Source: Bradyrhizobium sp. U87765 SZCCT0048
GTDB lineage: Bacteria; Pseudomonadota; Alphaproteobacteria; Rhizobiales; Xanthobacteraceae
Reading direction: 5' to 3'
NCBI RefSeq assembly: GCF_018131225.1
Contig: NZ_JAFCMM010000001.1
Coordinates: forward strand, 930,001 to 994,000
Length of the DNA stretch: 64,000 nucleotides
Positions 51,687-60,475 of the stretch are shown piece after piece. Under the pieces are notes generated by a model. It did no database searches and had not been told where the DNA came from. It saw only the letters and a program-made list of their open reading frames with translations. How positions within the stretch are numbered: position 1 is the stretch's first letter; every line of letters begins with the position of its first letter. The translations under genes were made by a program, and so were the position numbers.

Positions 51687-52937
51687 TCAGGAATTCATCG
51701 GCCAGCGCGGCTCTGCCACCGCGACCGAAGCCGGAAAGATGGTGCTCCACCAGCCGCCGACATACTGGATCAGCACCGGGTCAGCGTCGTTGTTCTGCCC
51801 GCTGGCATCGAAGCGGACGCGCTTCCAGGGCATGATGGTGCGCTCGCCGGGAATGTCGGTGGCCGCGAGCGCATCGCGAATGCGCGCCCCCTCGACGGAG
51901 CCGGCGCGCTCGATGGCGTCCGCCAGGATCAGCAACGCCATGAACTGGCGAGACGTGTTGTCGTTGAGGTCGCGACCGGCACGCTTGCGATACATGTCGT
52001 TGACGACGGCGATCGCCGGTCGCTTGGTTGCCATGTCGAGCGAAAAACTCGCACGGGAGATCAGGCCGTTGAGACGCCCGCCGACCGCATCGAACAGCGG
52101 CTTCTCGGAGAACCCGGCCGCTTGCGCCACGATGTTCGCGGGCCTGTAGCCGAGTTCATCCATGGTCTTGACCAGGAGGATGGCATCAGTGGTGTAGCTG
52201 GTCGGCAACAACACATCCGGCGCGGCGCTCTTGAGCTGCTGCACCTCGGCGGTCAGCGACGGCGAATTGGCGCGGTACTTGATGTCGGCCGCGACCACAT
52301 AGCCGCGCTCGGCCGCGAGCCTGCGCTGGGTGTTCGACGAGTCGGTGCCGAAGATCGTGTCCTCGTAGAACAGCCCGACGGACTTCACCGCTTGGCCGCG
52401 CTTGCGCTGCGCATCGAGGAAATCGAACATCGCCGCCGAGAACATCTCGTCATGGGCGGTCGCTCGAAAGAAGTACTTGAGGTTGCGACGGCTGAGGCTC
52501 GGCGACGACGAGTCGGCGGCAAGATAGGGAATGCCGTAGCGCTCGGCGGTGACGCTCGCCGTTGCCGAAACCGACGACTGGAATGCGCCGATGATGGCGC
52601 AAACCTTGTCCTGGGTAATCAGCCGCTCCGCTTCGGATCGCCCCTTCTGCGGATCGCCCTGGTGGTCGGCGAAGATCAGGCGCACCGGCGCGCCGCCAAG
52701 CGCCGCGATCCCGGCGGTGCGCGCCGCCGGCAGATCGAGGGGGAAACTGCTGTTGACGACCTCCGCCGCGGTCTCCAGCGCGTGGCGCGCATCCACCCCG
52801 ACCTGGGCGCTGGCGCCGGACAGCGGAAAGATCACCCCGATCCGCACGTCATCCCCGGCAACGGCCGGCCTCGCCCCCCATGACGCCGCCATCGCGGCAG
52901 CGCCACCCCACAACAACTCGCGTCGATCGATGCGCAT
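51687..52937 (-). CDS. ABC transporter substrate-binding protein, LivK type (Tat signal)
   Basis: A 416-residue periplasmic binding protein of the Leu/Ile/Val-binding (Peripla_BP_6) fold. Signal: MRIDRRELLWGGAAAMAASW with twin Arg. Mature part DDVRIGVIFPLSGASAQVGV, KVCAIIGAFQSSVSATASVT near residue 115, YGIPYLAADSSSPS, and KSVGLFYEDTIFGT. First gene of the leftward operon (51687 to 44153). A palindrome lies inside its predicted promoter (53000-53020), so the divergent GntR regulator probably represses it. Confidence 0.93.
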   Translation of the reverse strand: MRIDRRELLWGGAAAMAASWGARPAVAGDDVRIGVIFPLSGASAQVGVDARHALETAAEVVNSSFPLDLPAARTAGIAALGGAPVRLIFADHQGDPQKGRSEAERLITQDKVCAIIGAFQSSVSATASVTAERYGIPYLAADSSSPSLSRRNLKYFFRATAHDEMFSAAMFDFLDAQRKRGQAVKSVGLFYEDTIFGTDSSNTQRRLAAERGYVVAADIKYRANSPSLTAEVQQLKSAAPDVLLPTSYTTDAILLVKTMDELGYRPANIVAQAAGFSEKPLFDAVGGRLNGLISRASFSLDMATKRPAIAVVNDMYRKRAGRDLNDNTSRQFMALLILADAIERAGSVEGARIRDALAATDIPGERTIMPWKRVRFDASGQNNDADPVLIQYVGGWWSTIFPASVAVAEPRWPMNS

Positions 52938-52998
52938 GGCTCCGGTCCCCCTCCGTGTCTCACGGCCAGCATTTTCCGCCGGCTCGCTTCATGAGAAT

Positions 52999-53027
52999 TA
53001 AATATACGTCACGTATATTTATAACAA
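52999..53027 (-). promoter_or_regulatory. Predicted promoter of the LIV-type operon
   Basis: On the minus strand TTGTTA (53027-53022) is followed after 17 bases by TATTTA (53004-52999). The palindrome at 53000-53020 fills the spacer and reaches into the -10, an ideal position for repression. Transcription start would lie about 55 bases before the LivK start codon. Confidence 0.55.
53000..53020. promoter_or_regulatory. GntR operator copy 1 (perfect palindrome)
   Basis: AAATATACG-TCA-CGTATATTT, perfect nine-base arms. A near copy lies at 53980-54000 on the other side of the GntR gene. AT-rich sites with inverted TATAC-type halves fit FadR-subfamily GntR regulators. Confidence 0.75.
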
Positions 53028-53136
53028 GCAGAATCTTCCGCGTGCCCAACATTTGCGCTATAGCAAGTACGCGACCGTTCCCTTTGACATCAAAAATGGC
53101 GCCGTGCCGCCGCCGTACGCATCCGACGAGAACATC

Positions 53137-53934
53137 ATGGGCAAATCGACCAAAGTCACAGCATCCGAGGCCGCCCGCGACAAGACGGCGAAGGCGCCAC
53201 GCGAACCGCGGCGCATCAAACCGTCGCAGACCGACGGCGCCCTCGACCTGATCCGCTCCCGGATCATCGACCTGACACTCGAACCGGGCAGCCGCATCGA
53301 CGAACCGCTGCTGATCAAACGCTTCAAGCTCGGACGCACGCCTGCGCGCGAGGCGATCAATCGCCTGGTCGCCGAGGGGCTGGTCAACATCATGCCGAAC
53401 CGCGGCGGCACCTATGTGCGTAGCCTCGATTTTCGCGAGATCGGCGACGTCGTGGCGGCCCAGCAACTGGCGGAATCGATCCTGTCGCAGCTTTGCCGCT
53501 TCGAGGATCCCACACTCGCGAACGACCTCGACGCCATCCAGCAGCGCTATGTCGCTGAGGTCGAGCAGCGCAACTACCTCGGCATCACCTCGATCAACGA
53601 GGAGTTTCACCTCCGCATGCATCGCTCGATCGGCAACTCGTTCTTTTTCGAGTTCGCGCAGTCGACGCACCGCCATGTGCGCCGGCTGCTGGTGCTGATC
53701 TACAAGATGGAGGAAGCGGAGCAGAACGTACTCGACAGCCAGTTCGAGATGAATCTCGACGAGCACCATCAGATCATCACGGCGATCCGCGCGCACGACC
53801 GCGAACGCCTCAAGGAACTGCTGCCCGCGCACGCCCGACAGGCCCAGCAACGCCTGCTGCGCCTGCTCAGCGGCAAGACCATCGAACCGCTGTCGCTCGA
53901 CCTGCGCTCGCTCGGCCTGCCACGATCGGCCTGA
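53137..53934 (+). CDS. GntR family regulator, FadR subfamily (FCD domain)
   Basis: A 265-residue regulator. A basic, disordered N-terminus of about 35 residues precedes the winged HTH at about 45-110 (ALDLIRSRIIDLTLEPGSRI, KLGRTPAREAINRLVAEGLV, NIMPNRGGTYVRSLD). The helical FCD ligand domain follows, with EEFHLRMHRSIGNSFFFEF and DEHHQIITAIRAHD supplying the metal-site Asp/His set. ATG 53137 is chosen; a TTG at 53053 would extend it by 28 residues of unlikely sequence. It sits between two copies of one palindrome and faces away from the LIV operon, so it probably controls both arms and itself. Confidence 0.92.
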   Translation: MGKSTKVTASEAARDKTAKAPREPRRIKPSQTDGALDLIRSRIIDLTLEPGSRIDEPLLIKRFKLGRTPAREAINRLVAEGLVNIMPNRGGTYVRSLDFREIGDVVAAQQLAESILSQLCRFEDPTLANDLDAIQQRYVAEVEQRNYLGITSINEEFHLRMHRSIGNSFFFEFAQSTHRHVRRLLVLIYKMEEAEQNVLDSQFEMNLDEHHQIITAIRAHDRERLKELLPAHARQAQQRLLRLLSGKTIEPLSLDLRSLGLPRSA

Positions 53935-53979
53935 ACTGCGGGCACGCGCCACGCAGCAGCCTTGCGTCGCCCGAATTTA

Positions 53980-54000
53980 AAATATACGTAAGATATATTT
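53980..54000. promoter_or_regulatory. GntR operator copy 2
   Basis: AAATATACG-TAA-GATATATTT, identical to copy 1 in the left arm and differing at one base in the right. It ends 18 bases before the start of the PLP-enzyme gene, thus near that gene's transcription start. Confidence 0.72.
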
Positions 54001-54018
54001 ATAGAGGAGACCCAGACC

Positions 54019-55131
54019 TTGGCCGATCCCGTTCCTGCCGAAACCTCCACCAGCACGGGCACCGATCCCGGCACGCTCACGCTGCCGCCGTTTGCGGTCG
54101 AGACGCCCTGCTTCGTCATTCTGGAAGATGCCGTCCTGCACAATCTGCGGCAGACGGCGCATGGCGCGGGCGGCATCGCGCGGTTGATGCCGCACATCAA
54201 GACCCACCGCGCATCATGGCTGATCGAAACGATGCTTGCGGAAGGCGTGCGCGCCTTCAAGGCGGCGACGGCAGCTGAGGTCGAGATCGCCGCAGCGGCC
54301 GGTGCCCCTTACGTGGTGTGGGCCTACCCGACGGTCAATTCGCTGGCGATCGCTCGCGTCGCGCGCGCCGCGCGCAGCCATCCGCATGTGCGGATCGCCG
54401 CCATGGTGGACTCGCAGCAGGGATTGCGCGCCTGGCAGGACGAGCTTGCCGGGGATGCCGCACCGAACCTGCGCCTGCGCCTCGATCTCGATCCGGGCCT
54501 CGGCCGAACGGGCGTTGCGATCGGCCCGCGCGCATGGGAGCTGGCGAAGAGGATCAACGATGCCAGGCTGTTCGACGGCTGGCACGCCTATGACGGCCAC
54601 ATCCAGAATCCGGACCGGGCGCTGCGGAGCGCGCGGGTGACCGAGCTCGCCGAGCGCCTGCGCGACTTCGTGGCTGGCGGCCGCGACCAGGGCCTCGATG
54701 GCGACCTGATCGCGGCCGGCAGCTATTCGTTCGACCTGTGGCCGGCCGACATCGCACGCTGGGTATCTCCCGGCAGCTGGACCTATTCGAGCGCCCAGCA
54801 CGACGTCGAACTCGCAGACATCGGCTGGCGCATCGGTGGATATGTGCTCGCAACCGTCCTCTCCGTAAGGGAAGGCACCGCAACCCTCGATGCCGGCTCC
54901 AAGGCGATCTCACCGGATATTCCGCTCGCCGACCGTTTCCGCGGGCCCGGTCCGATCCGCCTCATGAAGGAGGAGCACGTCGTGGTGGCAACGGATCGCG
55001 TCACGGTCGGCCAGCAGGTCGCCCTCATTCCCCGCCATGGCTGCACCGCGGCATATCTCTATGATCGCGCATTGGTGCGCCTGCGCGACGGCAGCTGGGA
55101 ATACCGCCCGCAGCTCGGCGCATCGCGCTAG
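54019..55131 (+). CDS. D-serine dehydratase / D-threonine aldolase-like PLP enzyme
   Basis: A 370-residue fold-type III PLP enzyme (alanine racemase N-terminal barrel plus DSD/D-TA C-terminal domain). The PLP lysine is in LMPHIKTHRAS near residue 60; FKAATAAEVEIAAAAGAPYV, RLRLDLDPGLGRTGVAIGP and HAYDGHIQNPD follow the barrel. The C-terminal metal site shows IPRHGCTAAYLYD near residue 340, with the His and Cys of the Zn-dependent DSD type. TTG start with GAGGAGA upstream. It acts on a D-3-hydroxy amino acid or similar D-amino acid, which fits the D-glutamate-cyclase genes across the regulator. Confidence 0.88.
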   Translation: MADPVPAETSTSTGTDPGTLTLPPFAVETPCFVILEDAVLHNLRQTAHGAGGIARLMPHIKTHRASWLIETMLAEGVRAFKAATAAEVEIAAAAGAPYVVWAYPTVNSLAIARVARAARSHPHVRIAAMVDSQQGLRAWQDELAGDAAPNLRLRLDLDPGLGRTGVAIGPRAWELAKRINDARLFDGWHAYDGHIQNPDRALRSARVTELAERLRDFVAGGRDQGLDGDLIAAGSYSFDLWPADIARWVSPGSWTYSSAQHDVELADIGWRIGGYVLATVLSVREGTATLDAGSKAISPDIPLADRFRGPGPIRLMKEEHVVVATDRVTVGQQVALIPRHGCTAAYLYDRALVRLRDGSWEYRPQLGASR

Positions 55132-55161
55132 ACTACCTTGCTTCCTCCACGGGACATCGAC

Positions 55162-56055
55162 ATGAGCGAACTCTCCCTCACCCACATCGAACTCGGCGGC
55201 CGGCCGTTTCGCCACCGCATGGTGAGCGCCGCAGGCCTGCGCTTCCATACCGTCGAGGGCGGCAGCGGCGATCCACTGCTGTTGCTCGCGGGTTTCCCGC
55301 AAAGCTGGTACGCGTGGCGACGCGTGATGCCGCGCCTCGCCGAACGCTACACGGTCATCGCCATCGACCTGCCCGGCCAGGGCGATTCCGACAAGCCGGT
55401 CGACGGCTATGACACGCGCACCACCGGCGCGCGAATTCACGCCCTGATGCAGGCGCTCGGCCATCGCCGTTACTTTATCGGCGCCCACGACATCGGCGCC
55501 TGGGTCGCCTATCCCTACGCCGCAGCCCACCCCGACGAAGTGCGCCGTCTCGTTCTGCTCGATGCCAATATCCCCGGCGTGACGCTGCGCCCAACCGTGG
55601 ATGTCGGCCCCGACAACTGGAAGAGCTGGCACTTCTTCTTCCATCCCGTGCCCGATCTGCCCGAGGCTCTGCTGACCGGGCGCGAACGCATCTACATCGA
55701 GTGGTTTTTCCAGCGTAAATCGGCCAATCCGGCGGCCACGTTCTCGCCGCAGGATCTCGACGAGTATGAGCGCGTCTACCGCATGGCCGGCAATCTGCGA
55801 GGCGCCCTCGGATATTACCGTGCCGTGTTCGAGGACATCGAACAGAACCGGCAGCTCGCCAATGTCAGGCTCAAGACACCGATCCTGGCCCTAGGCGGCG
55901 ATGTCGGGATGTCTCCAAATATCTTCGAGGCAATGAAACCGCTCGCCGAGCATCTCGAGGGCGGCGTGATCTCCGACTGCGGACACTACATGCCCGAGGA
56001 GCAGCCCGCGATCATCGCCAACCGCATGCTCGCGTTCTTCGACGCCGATCGCTGA
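55162..56055 (+). CDS. Alpha/beta hydrolase, epoxide-hydrolase/dehalogenase type
   Basis: A 297-residue alpha/beta hydrolase. Oxyanion loop LLLAGFPQSWYAWR near residue 43, nucleophile elbow IGAHDIGAWVAYPYA near residue 110 with Asp as nucleophile, and the catalytic His in VISDCGHYMPEEQP near residue 275. HDIG with WY..R is the pattern of soluble epoxide hydrolases and fluoroacetate/haloalkane dehalogenases rather than serine esterases. The ATG at 55162 follows the PLP-enzyme stop by 30 bases, so both are in one transcript under the GntR operator. Confidence 0.9.
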   Translation: MSELSLTHIELGGRPFRHRMVSAAGLRFHTVEGGSGDPLLLLAGFPQSWYAWRRVMPRLAERYTVIAIDLPGQGDSDKPVDGYDTRTTGARIHALMQALGHRRYFIGAHDIGAWVAYPYAAAHPDEVRRLVLLDANIPGVTLRPTVDVGPDNWKSWHFFFHPVPDLPEALLTGRERIYIEWFFQRKSANPAATFSPQDLDEYERVYRMAGNLRGALGYYRAVFEDIEQNRQLANVRLKTPILALGGDVGMSPNIFEAMKPLAEHLEGGVISDCGHYMPEEQPAIIANRMLAFFDADR

Positions 56056-56076
56056 CTACGGCGCAACGGAGCAGAC

Positions 56077-56100
56077 CGCGCCGGCGACATCGCCGGCGCG
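56077..56100. terminator. Bidirectional hairpin between convergent genes
   Basis: CGCGCCGGCGA (56077-56087) and TCGCCGGCGCG (56090-56100) pair perfectly over 11 bases with a two-base centre. It lies between the hydrolase stop and the convergent MFS stop. No T run follows, as is common in GC-rich Rhizobiales. Confidence 0.6.
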
Positions 56101-56156
56101 TGCCGGCAGCGGCCATGGAGCGCAGCGGCTGCAGCATTGTCCTGCCGCGTGGGTGG

Positions 56157-57632
56157 CTACTCGGCAGGCGCGACATTGACCGGCGAGACCGGTCGCCTGC
56201 GATGACCGCTGACCTCGGCGCCCGCCGCTGGATCCATCGCACCGCTGAGCACCGGCGCCATCAACGACACCAGCGCGACCGCGACGAACGCGACCGAGAA
56301 ATCCGCCAGCTGCAGCTGTTCGTGGCCCCAGAACCGGCTCGACACGGCGAGGACGGTCGCGGAGAACGCGACACCAAGAGCCAGGGAGAGCTGCTGGAAG
56401 GTGGTGTAGAAGCTGGTCGCTGCACTCATCGCCTCACTCTCCACGTCCGCATAGGCGATGGTGTTGTAGGAGATGAACTGCAACGACTGGAAAAAGCCCT
56501 GGACGAACAGCACCGCATAGATGGCGGCGAGCGGCCACGCCGGGCGGAACGCGGCGCACGTCCCCAGCAGCACCGTGGCGCCGAGACCGACCCACACCAG
56601 CACGTTCTTGAAACCGATCCTTCGCAGGAAGCGCGGCGCCATGGCGCGCATGAACAGCGAGCCGGCCGCGCTCACGAAGGTGATCAAGCCGCTCTGGGCC
56701 GCCGACAGCCCGAAGCCGAGTTGCAGCATCATTGGCAGCAGGAAGGGCATGGCCCCGACCGAGATACGCGACAACGCCCCACTGACCACCGAGGTCCGGA
56801 ACGTCGCGATCCGCATCAACCCGAAATCGAGAATCGGCGCATCGAAACCCCTGGCGTGAAACCAGTAGGCCACGCCCGCGGCGACGCCGACGGCGATCAC
56901 GCCCCCCACCGCGACCAGCGATCCCATGCCGCGCCCGATCATCTCGAAGCCGCTCATGAGGCAGACCAGCGCGACCGCCGACAGAACGATGCCCTTGATA
57001 TCGAAGGGAAGGCGCGCCGGCTCGCGAAACTCCTCGATGTACTTGCTGGCGAGAACGATCCCGAGCAGACCGATCGGAATGTTGATGTAGAAGATCCAGC
57101 GCCAGCTCGACAGCGTGATGATCAGACCGCCGATCGGCGGTCCCAGAATCGGGCCGAGCGTCGCCGGCACGAGCACCCATGCCATGGCCGCGACCAGATC
57201 CTTTTTGGGAACCGCGCGCAGCAGCACAAGACGTCCGACAGGCATCATCAGGGCGCCGCCGATGCCCTGGATGATGCGCGCGGCGACGAGGAACGAAAGC
57301 GATGTCGCGAGGCCGCATAGCAGGGAGCCGACCGTGAAAATGGCGATCGCCGCCCGAAACACGGTGCGCGATCCAAACCGGTCCGCGACCCGGCCGCTGG
57401 CGGGAATCAGGATGGTCAGGCTGAGCAGATACGCCGTCAGGGCGATGCTCATGTACGTCGGTTCGACTTGAAACGAACTCGACATCGCCGGCAGGGCCGT
57501 CGCGAGCACCGTGCCGTCGAGTTGCTCCATGAACATCGCGCTGGCGATGATCAGGGCGATCGTGCGCGACCGGCCCAGCGAACGGGCCGCCGTCTCATCC
57601 GGAGCGGGCGGGATCGGAGATTCAAGCGGCAT
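56157..57632 (-). CDS. DHA2-family MFS multidrug efflux pump (EmrB/QacA type)
   Basis: A 491-residue, 14-helix drug:H+ antiporter. MEQLDGTVLATALPAMSSSF in helix 1 is the DHA2 D1 motif, GRVADRFGSRTVFRAAIAIF is motif A, ARIIQGIGGALMMPVGRLVL is motif B, and VLVPATLGPILGPPIGGLII is motif C. The helix set ends with a 30-residue arginine-rich tail. The ATG at 57632 is chosen with AAGG upstream. No MFP (EmrA) partner is adjacent. Substrates unknown. The fragment at 6955-7225 belongs to the same family. Confidence 0.93.
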   Translation of the reverse strand: MPLESPIPPAPDETAARSLGRSRTIALIIASAMFMEQLDGTVLATALPAMSSSFQVEPTYMSIALTAYLLSLTILIPASGRVADRFGSRTVFRAAIAIFTVGSLLCGLATSLSFLVAARIIQGIGGALMMPVGRLVLLRAVPKKDLVAAMAWVLVPATLGPILGPPIGGLIITLSSWRWIFYINIPIGLLGIVLASKYIEEFREPARLPFDIKGIVLSAVALVCLMSGFEMIGRGMGSLVAVGGVIAVGVAAGVAYWFHARGFDAPILDFGLMRIATFRTSVVSGALSRISVGAMPFLLPMMLQLGFGLSAAQSGLITFVSAAGSLFMRAMAPRFLRRIGFKNVLVWVGLGATVLLGTCAAFRPAWPLAAIYAVLFVQGFFQSLQFISYNTIAYADVESEAMSAATSFYTTFQQLSLALGVAFSATVLAVSSRFWGHEQLQLADFSVAFVAVALVSLMAPVLSGAMDPAAGAEVSGHRRRPVSPVNVAPAE

Positions 57633-57918
57633 CCGGGGCCTTATGGGCCCTCTCCCCGGCCCCCGAAAGCGCCATTTTCTCATAGCCGAATTGCGAAGAC
57701 GTCGCGCCCGGCGGCGCCTTCTCCGCGCGTCAGCGATACCAGCCCGAAGGGGCTGAGCAGCCGATCACGTTCAGACAGAGGCGCACCACGGTAGCGCCCC
57801 GGCACGGCCCGGGGGCCGGAGAACGGATCCGCCCCAAAACCGGTGAAATTTGGAATTCCCAGCAAATCTCCGCCCGGGCTAGACAACATGAGCGCGAACG
57901 GGCATCGCCTCACATCCG

Positions 57919-58350
57919 ATGTCGATCGCGCGTGTTGTTCCCCTGGTAAGCGCGATGTCTCCCAGCCCCCACACCCCGCTGATCGTTGTTGGCCTGCTCG
58001 CAATCGCGACGGCCGCCTCACCACTCATCTCGGCGAGGTCGAGCGCTCCCCAGCGAGTCACAGGCGTCATCGAACGGCTTCGTGGCAACACGGTCACGAT
58101 CCGCGCACCGGACGGCGCCAGCATCATGGTGCGTGTTGCCCCCGGCACCGAGATCGCCAAGCTGCTGCCGGCGACGCCGGAGCGGACCGCCGATCCCGAT
58201 CCGGCGACACTCCATCTGCTTCCTCACCTCGCCCGCGGTCATGTATCCGACCTGTCGCCGGGGGTCCGTATCTCGGCCCTGGTCCAGCGGGAATACGCCC
58301 GCATCGAGCAGGCCCAGCGCATCGACGTGGTGTCCGATGGGCTGCGCTAG
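57919..58350 (+). CDS. Hypothetical exported or anchored protein
   Basis: A 143-residue protein. A hydrophobic segment at about residues 18-38 (TPLIVVGLLAIATAASPLIS) suggests a signal peptide or anchor. It is followed by a small beta domain, RVTGVIERLRGNTVTIRAPD then GASIMVRVAPGTEI, reminiscent of DUF5666-like OB folds, and a C-terminal QREYARIEQAQRIDVV. Start could be ATG 57919 or 57955. Its end overlaps the convergent permease gene by four bases. Function unknown. Confidence 0.6.
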   Translation: MSIARVVPLVSAMSPSPHTPLIVVGLLAIATAASPLISARSSAPQRVTGVIERLRGNTVTIRAPDGASIMVRVAPGTEIAKLLPATPERTADPDPATLHLLPHLARGHVSDLSPGVRISALVQREYARIEQAQRIDVVSDGLR

Positions 58351-59006
58351 AGGCGGTGTTCCAGCCGCGCCGCGAGGCGCACGAGCGGCAGCAGCAGCAC
58401 GAGATACATCGCCGACGCCAGGATCAGCGGCGACGAGTTGTAAGTCAGCGAACGCGCGAGATTGGCCGACTGCAGCAACTCCGGCACGGAAATGACGCTG
58501 GCCAGCGTCGTCAGCTTGATCAGCTCGATCGTGTTCGACAGCAGGTCCGGCAGCACGTTGCGAACGGCCTGCGGCAGCACGACGTAGACGAAACATTGCC
58601 GCGCCGACAGCCCGGTCGACCGCGCGGCTTCCCACTGGCTTTGCGGCACGCTCGCCACGCCCGCGCGATAGATCTCGCTGTAGTAGCTCGCCGAGTTCAG
58701 CAGGAAGGCCACTGCGACCGCGACCAGCGGCGGCACGCGAAGGCCGATGAACGGCAGCCCGGAATAGACGAAGATCAGCAGCACCAGCGGCGGGAACGAG
58801 CGCAGGACATCGACGACCGCAAGCGCCGGCCAGCGCACGGTACGGCGGGACGACGTCGTCAACAGCATGGTCAGAAGACCGCTGCAAAGGCCGATCGGTA
58901 TCAGCACAGCACACAGCAGCAGGGTCTGCAGCAAACCGCGCAGCAGGAAAGGCGTGACCTTCGCCATGACCTCGACATTGACGAACTCGTGGATGAATTC
59001 GTTCAT
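58347..59006 (-). CDS. Polar amino-acid ABC permease (GltK/HisM type)
   Basis: A 219-residue permease. LLQTLLLCAVLIPIGLCSGL is the His/Glu/Gln permease N-terminal motif, DVLRSFPPLVLLIFVYSGLP is characteristic of the group, and the EAA loop is YRAGVASVPQSQWEAARSTG, then QCFVYVVLPQAVRN. It shares a TGATG junction with the upstream permease gene. Confidence 0.92.
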   Translation of the reverse strand: MNEFIHEFVNVEVMAKVTPFLLRGLLQTLLLCAVLIPIGLCSGLLTMLLTTSSRRTVRWPALAVVDVLRSFPPLVLLIFVYSGLPFIGLRVPPLVAVAVAFLLNSASYYSEIYRAGVASVPQSQWEAARSTGLSARQCFVYVVLPQAVRNVLPDLLSNTIELIKLTTLASVISVPELLQSANLARSLTYNSSPLILASAMYLVLLLPLVRLAARLEHRL

Positions 59007-59704
59007 CAGCGGCCACCCCAGCGAAAGCGCCGTTCGAGGCGCCGCGACGCGATCACCAGCGGTGCGAACATGATCACATAGAGCAGCGCCGCCAATGTCA
59101 GCGGGGTGGCGTTGGAGGACATCGACAGCGCCGAACCGGCGCGCCCGAGGATTTCGTTCATGCCGATGGCGCTGCCGAGCGCGAGATTCTTGGTGATCGA
59201 GATCACCCGACTGGTGAGCGGCGGGATCGCGATGCGGACCGCCTGCGGCAGGATCACCCATCTCAGCGTCTGTGCCGCGGTCAATCCGGTCGACCGCGCC
59301 GCGAGCCATTGCCCCTGCTGCACCGACGTGATGCCGGCCCAGAAGATCTCCTCCGCGAACGCCGCGAGCACCGCGGCGAGCGACAGCCACAGCACGACGA
59401 AACTCGGCATGACCACGCCGACCGCCGGCGCGCCGAAAAACAGCACCAGGATGATGGCCAGCGGCGGCAGCGAGCGGAACAGGTCGGCGAACAGGATGAT
59501 CAGGACGTTGAGCGGCTTGATGCGCAGCGCACGCAGGAACGCCAGGGCGAGACCACAGCCGACGCCCGTGACCACCACGGCGAGCCCTGCCGCAACGGTC
59601 AGCCAGACGCCGCCGACGATGTCCCATCCATACCGGGCGATGACGTCCGCATTGAAGAACGTGAACAGAAACCGGTCCCATTGCGACATCGCCGCCGTCG
59701 ACAT
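59006..59704 (-). CDS. Polar amino-acid ABC permease (GltJ/HisQ type)
   Basis: A 232-residue permease. GVWLTVAAGLAVVVTGVGCG and FADLFRSLPPLAIILVLFFG are the group signatures, and the EAA loop is FWAGITSVQQGQWLAARSTG followed by LRWVILPQAVRIAIPP. It lies three bases after the ATPase stop and overlaps the next permease by one base. Confidence 0.92.
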   Translation of the reverse strand: MSTAAMSQWDRFLFTFFNADVIARYGWDIVGGVWLTVAAGLAVVVTGVGCGLALAFLRALRIKPLNVLIILFADLFRSLPPLAIILVLFFGAPAVGVVMPSFVVLWLSLAAVLAAFAEEIFWAGITSVQQGQWLAARSTGLTAAQTLRWVILPQAVRIAIPPLTSRVISITKNLALGSAIGMNEILGRAGSALSMSSNATPLTLAALLYVIMFAPLVIASRRLERRFRWGGR

Positions 59705-59707
59705 CCG

Positions 59708-60475
59708 CTAGTGCCTGATCTGGGTCAGAAAGCGACGGGTGCGCTCATGGCGCGGCCGCGCGAAGATCTCCTCGGCATCGCCCTCCTCGACCACGACCCC
59801 GCCGTCGACGAACAGCACCCGATCGGCGGCGCTGCGCGCGAAGCTCATCTCGTGGCTGGCGATCACCATGGTGATCCCTCGCGCCCGCAGATCCTTGATC
59901 ACCGCCAGAACGCTGCCGACGAGTTCCGGATCGAGCGCCGATGTCGGCTCATCCATCAGGATGATCTTGGGATCGAGCGCAAGGGTGCGGGCGATGGCGA
60001 TGCGCTGCTGCTGCCCGCCCGACAGCTGCGCCGGGTAAACGGGCGCTTTCTCGGCCAGACCGACCAGTTCGAGCGCGGCCATGGCCCGCACCTCTGCCTC
60101 CTGTCGGCGCAAGCCCACCACCTTGCGCAAGGCCAGCGTGACGTTTCCGAGCACCGTCAGATGCGGATAGAGATTGAAATGCTGGAACACCATGCCGATC
60201 TGGCGGCGCGCCGCATTGATATCCGTGCGCCGCGACAGCAGGTCGACGCCATCGAAGATGATCGCGCCTGCGTCCGGCTCCTCCAGCCGGTTGCAGCAAC
60301 GCAACAGCGTGCTCTTGCCCGATCCCGACGGCCCGATCAGAAACACCAGGCGGCCGCGCTCGACCAGGAGATCGACGCCCCGCAGGACCTCGACAGCGCC
60401 GAAACGCTTGCGCAGGCCCCGGGCCTCAAGCAGGAACTGGCGCCCGTCCGCCGGCGTCGGATCCGCACCGCTCAT
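59708..60475 (-). CDS. Polar amino-acid ABC ATPase (GlnQ/GltL type)
   Basis: A 255-residue ATPase. Walker [13 protein letters not shown], the family text [20 protein letters not shown], signature [15 protein letters not shown], Walker [19 protein letters not shown]-loop [19 protein letters not shown]. The ATG at 60475 overlaps the binding-protein stop (ATGA). Confidence 0.95.
   Translation of the reverse strand: MSGADPTPADGRQFLLEARGLRKRFGAVEVLRGVDLLVERGRLVFLIGPSGSGKSTLLRCCNRLEEPDAGAIIFDGVDLLSRRTDINAARRQIGMVFQHFNLYPHLTVLGNVTLALRKVVGLRRQEAEVRAMAALELVGLAEKAPVYPAQLSGGQQQRIAIARTLALDPKIILMDEPTSALDPELVGSVLAVIKDLRARGITMVIASHEMSFARSAADRVLFVDGGVVVEEGDAEEIFARPRHERTRRFLTQIRH

Noticed and set aside
51669..52883. 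404-codon plus-strand frame opposite LivK
   Set aside because: Antisense shadow without family features; LivK has signal peptide and fold motifs.
56100..57320. 406-codon plus-strand frame opposite the MFS gene
   Set aside because: Composition dominated by Arg, Asp, His and Gln, no motifs; mirror of the efflux pump gene.
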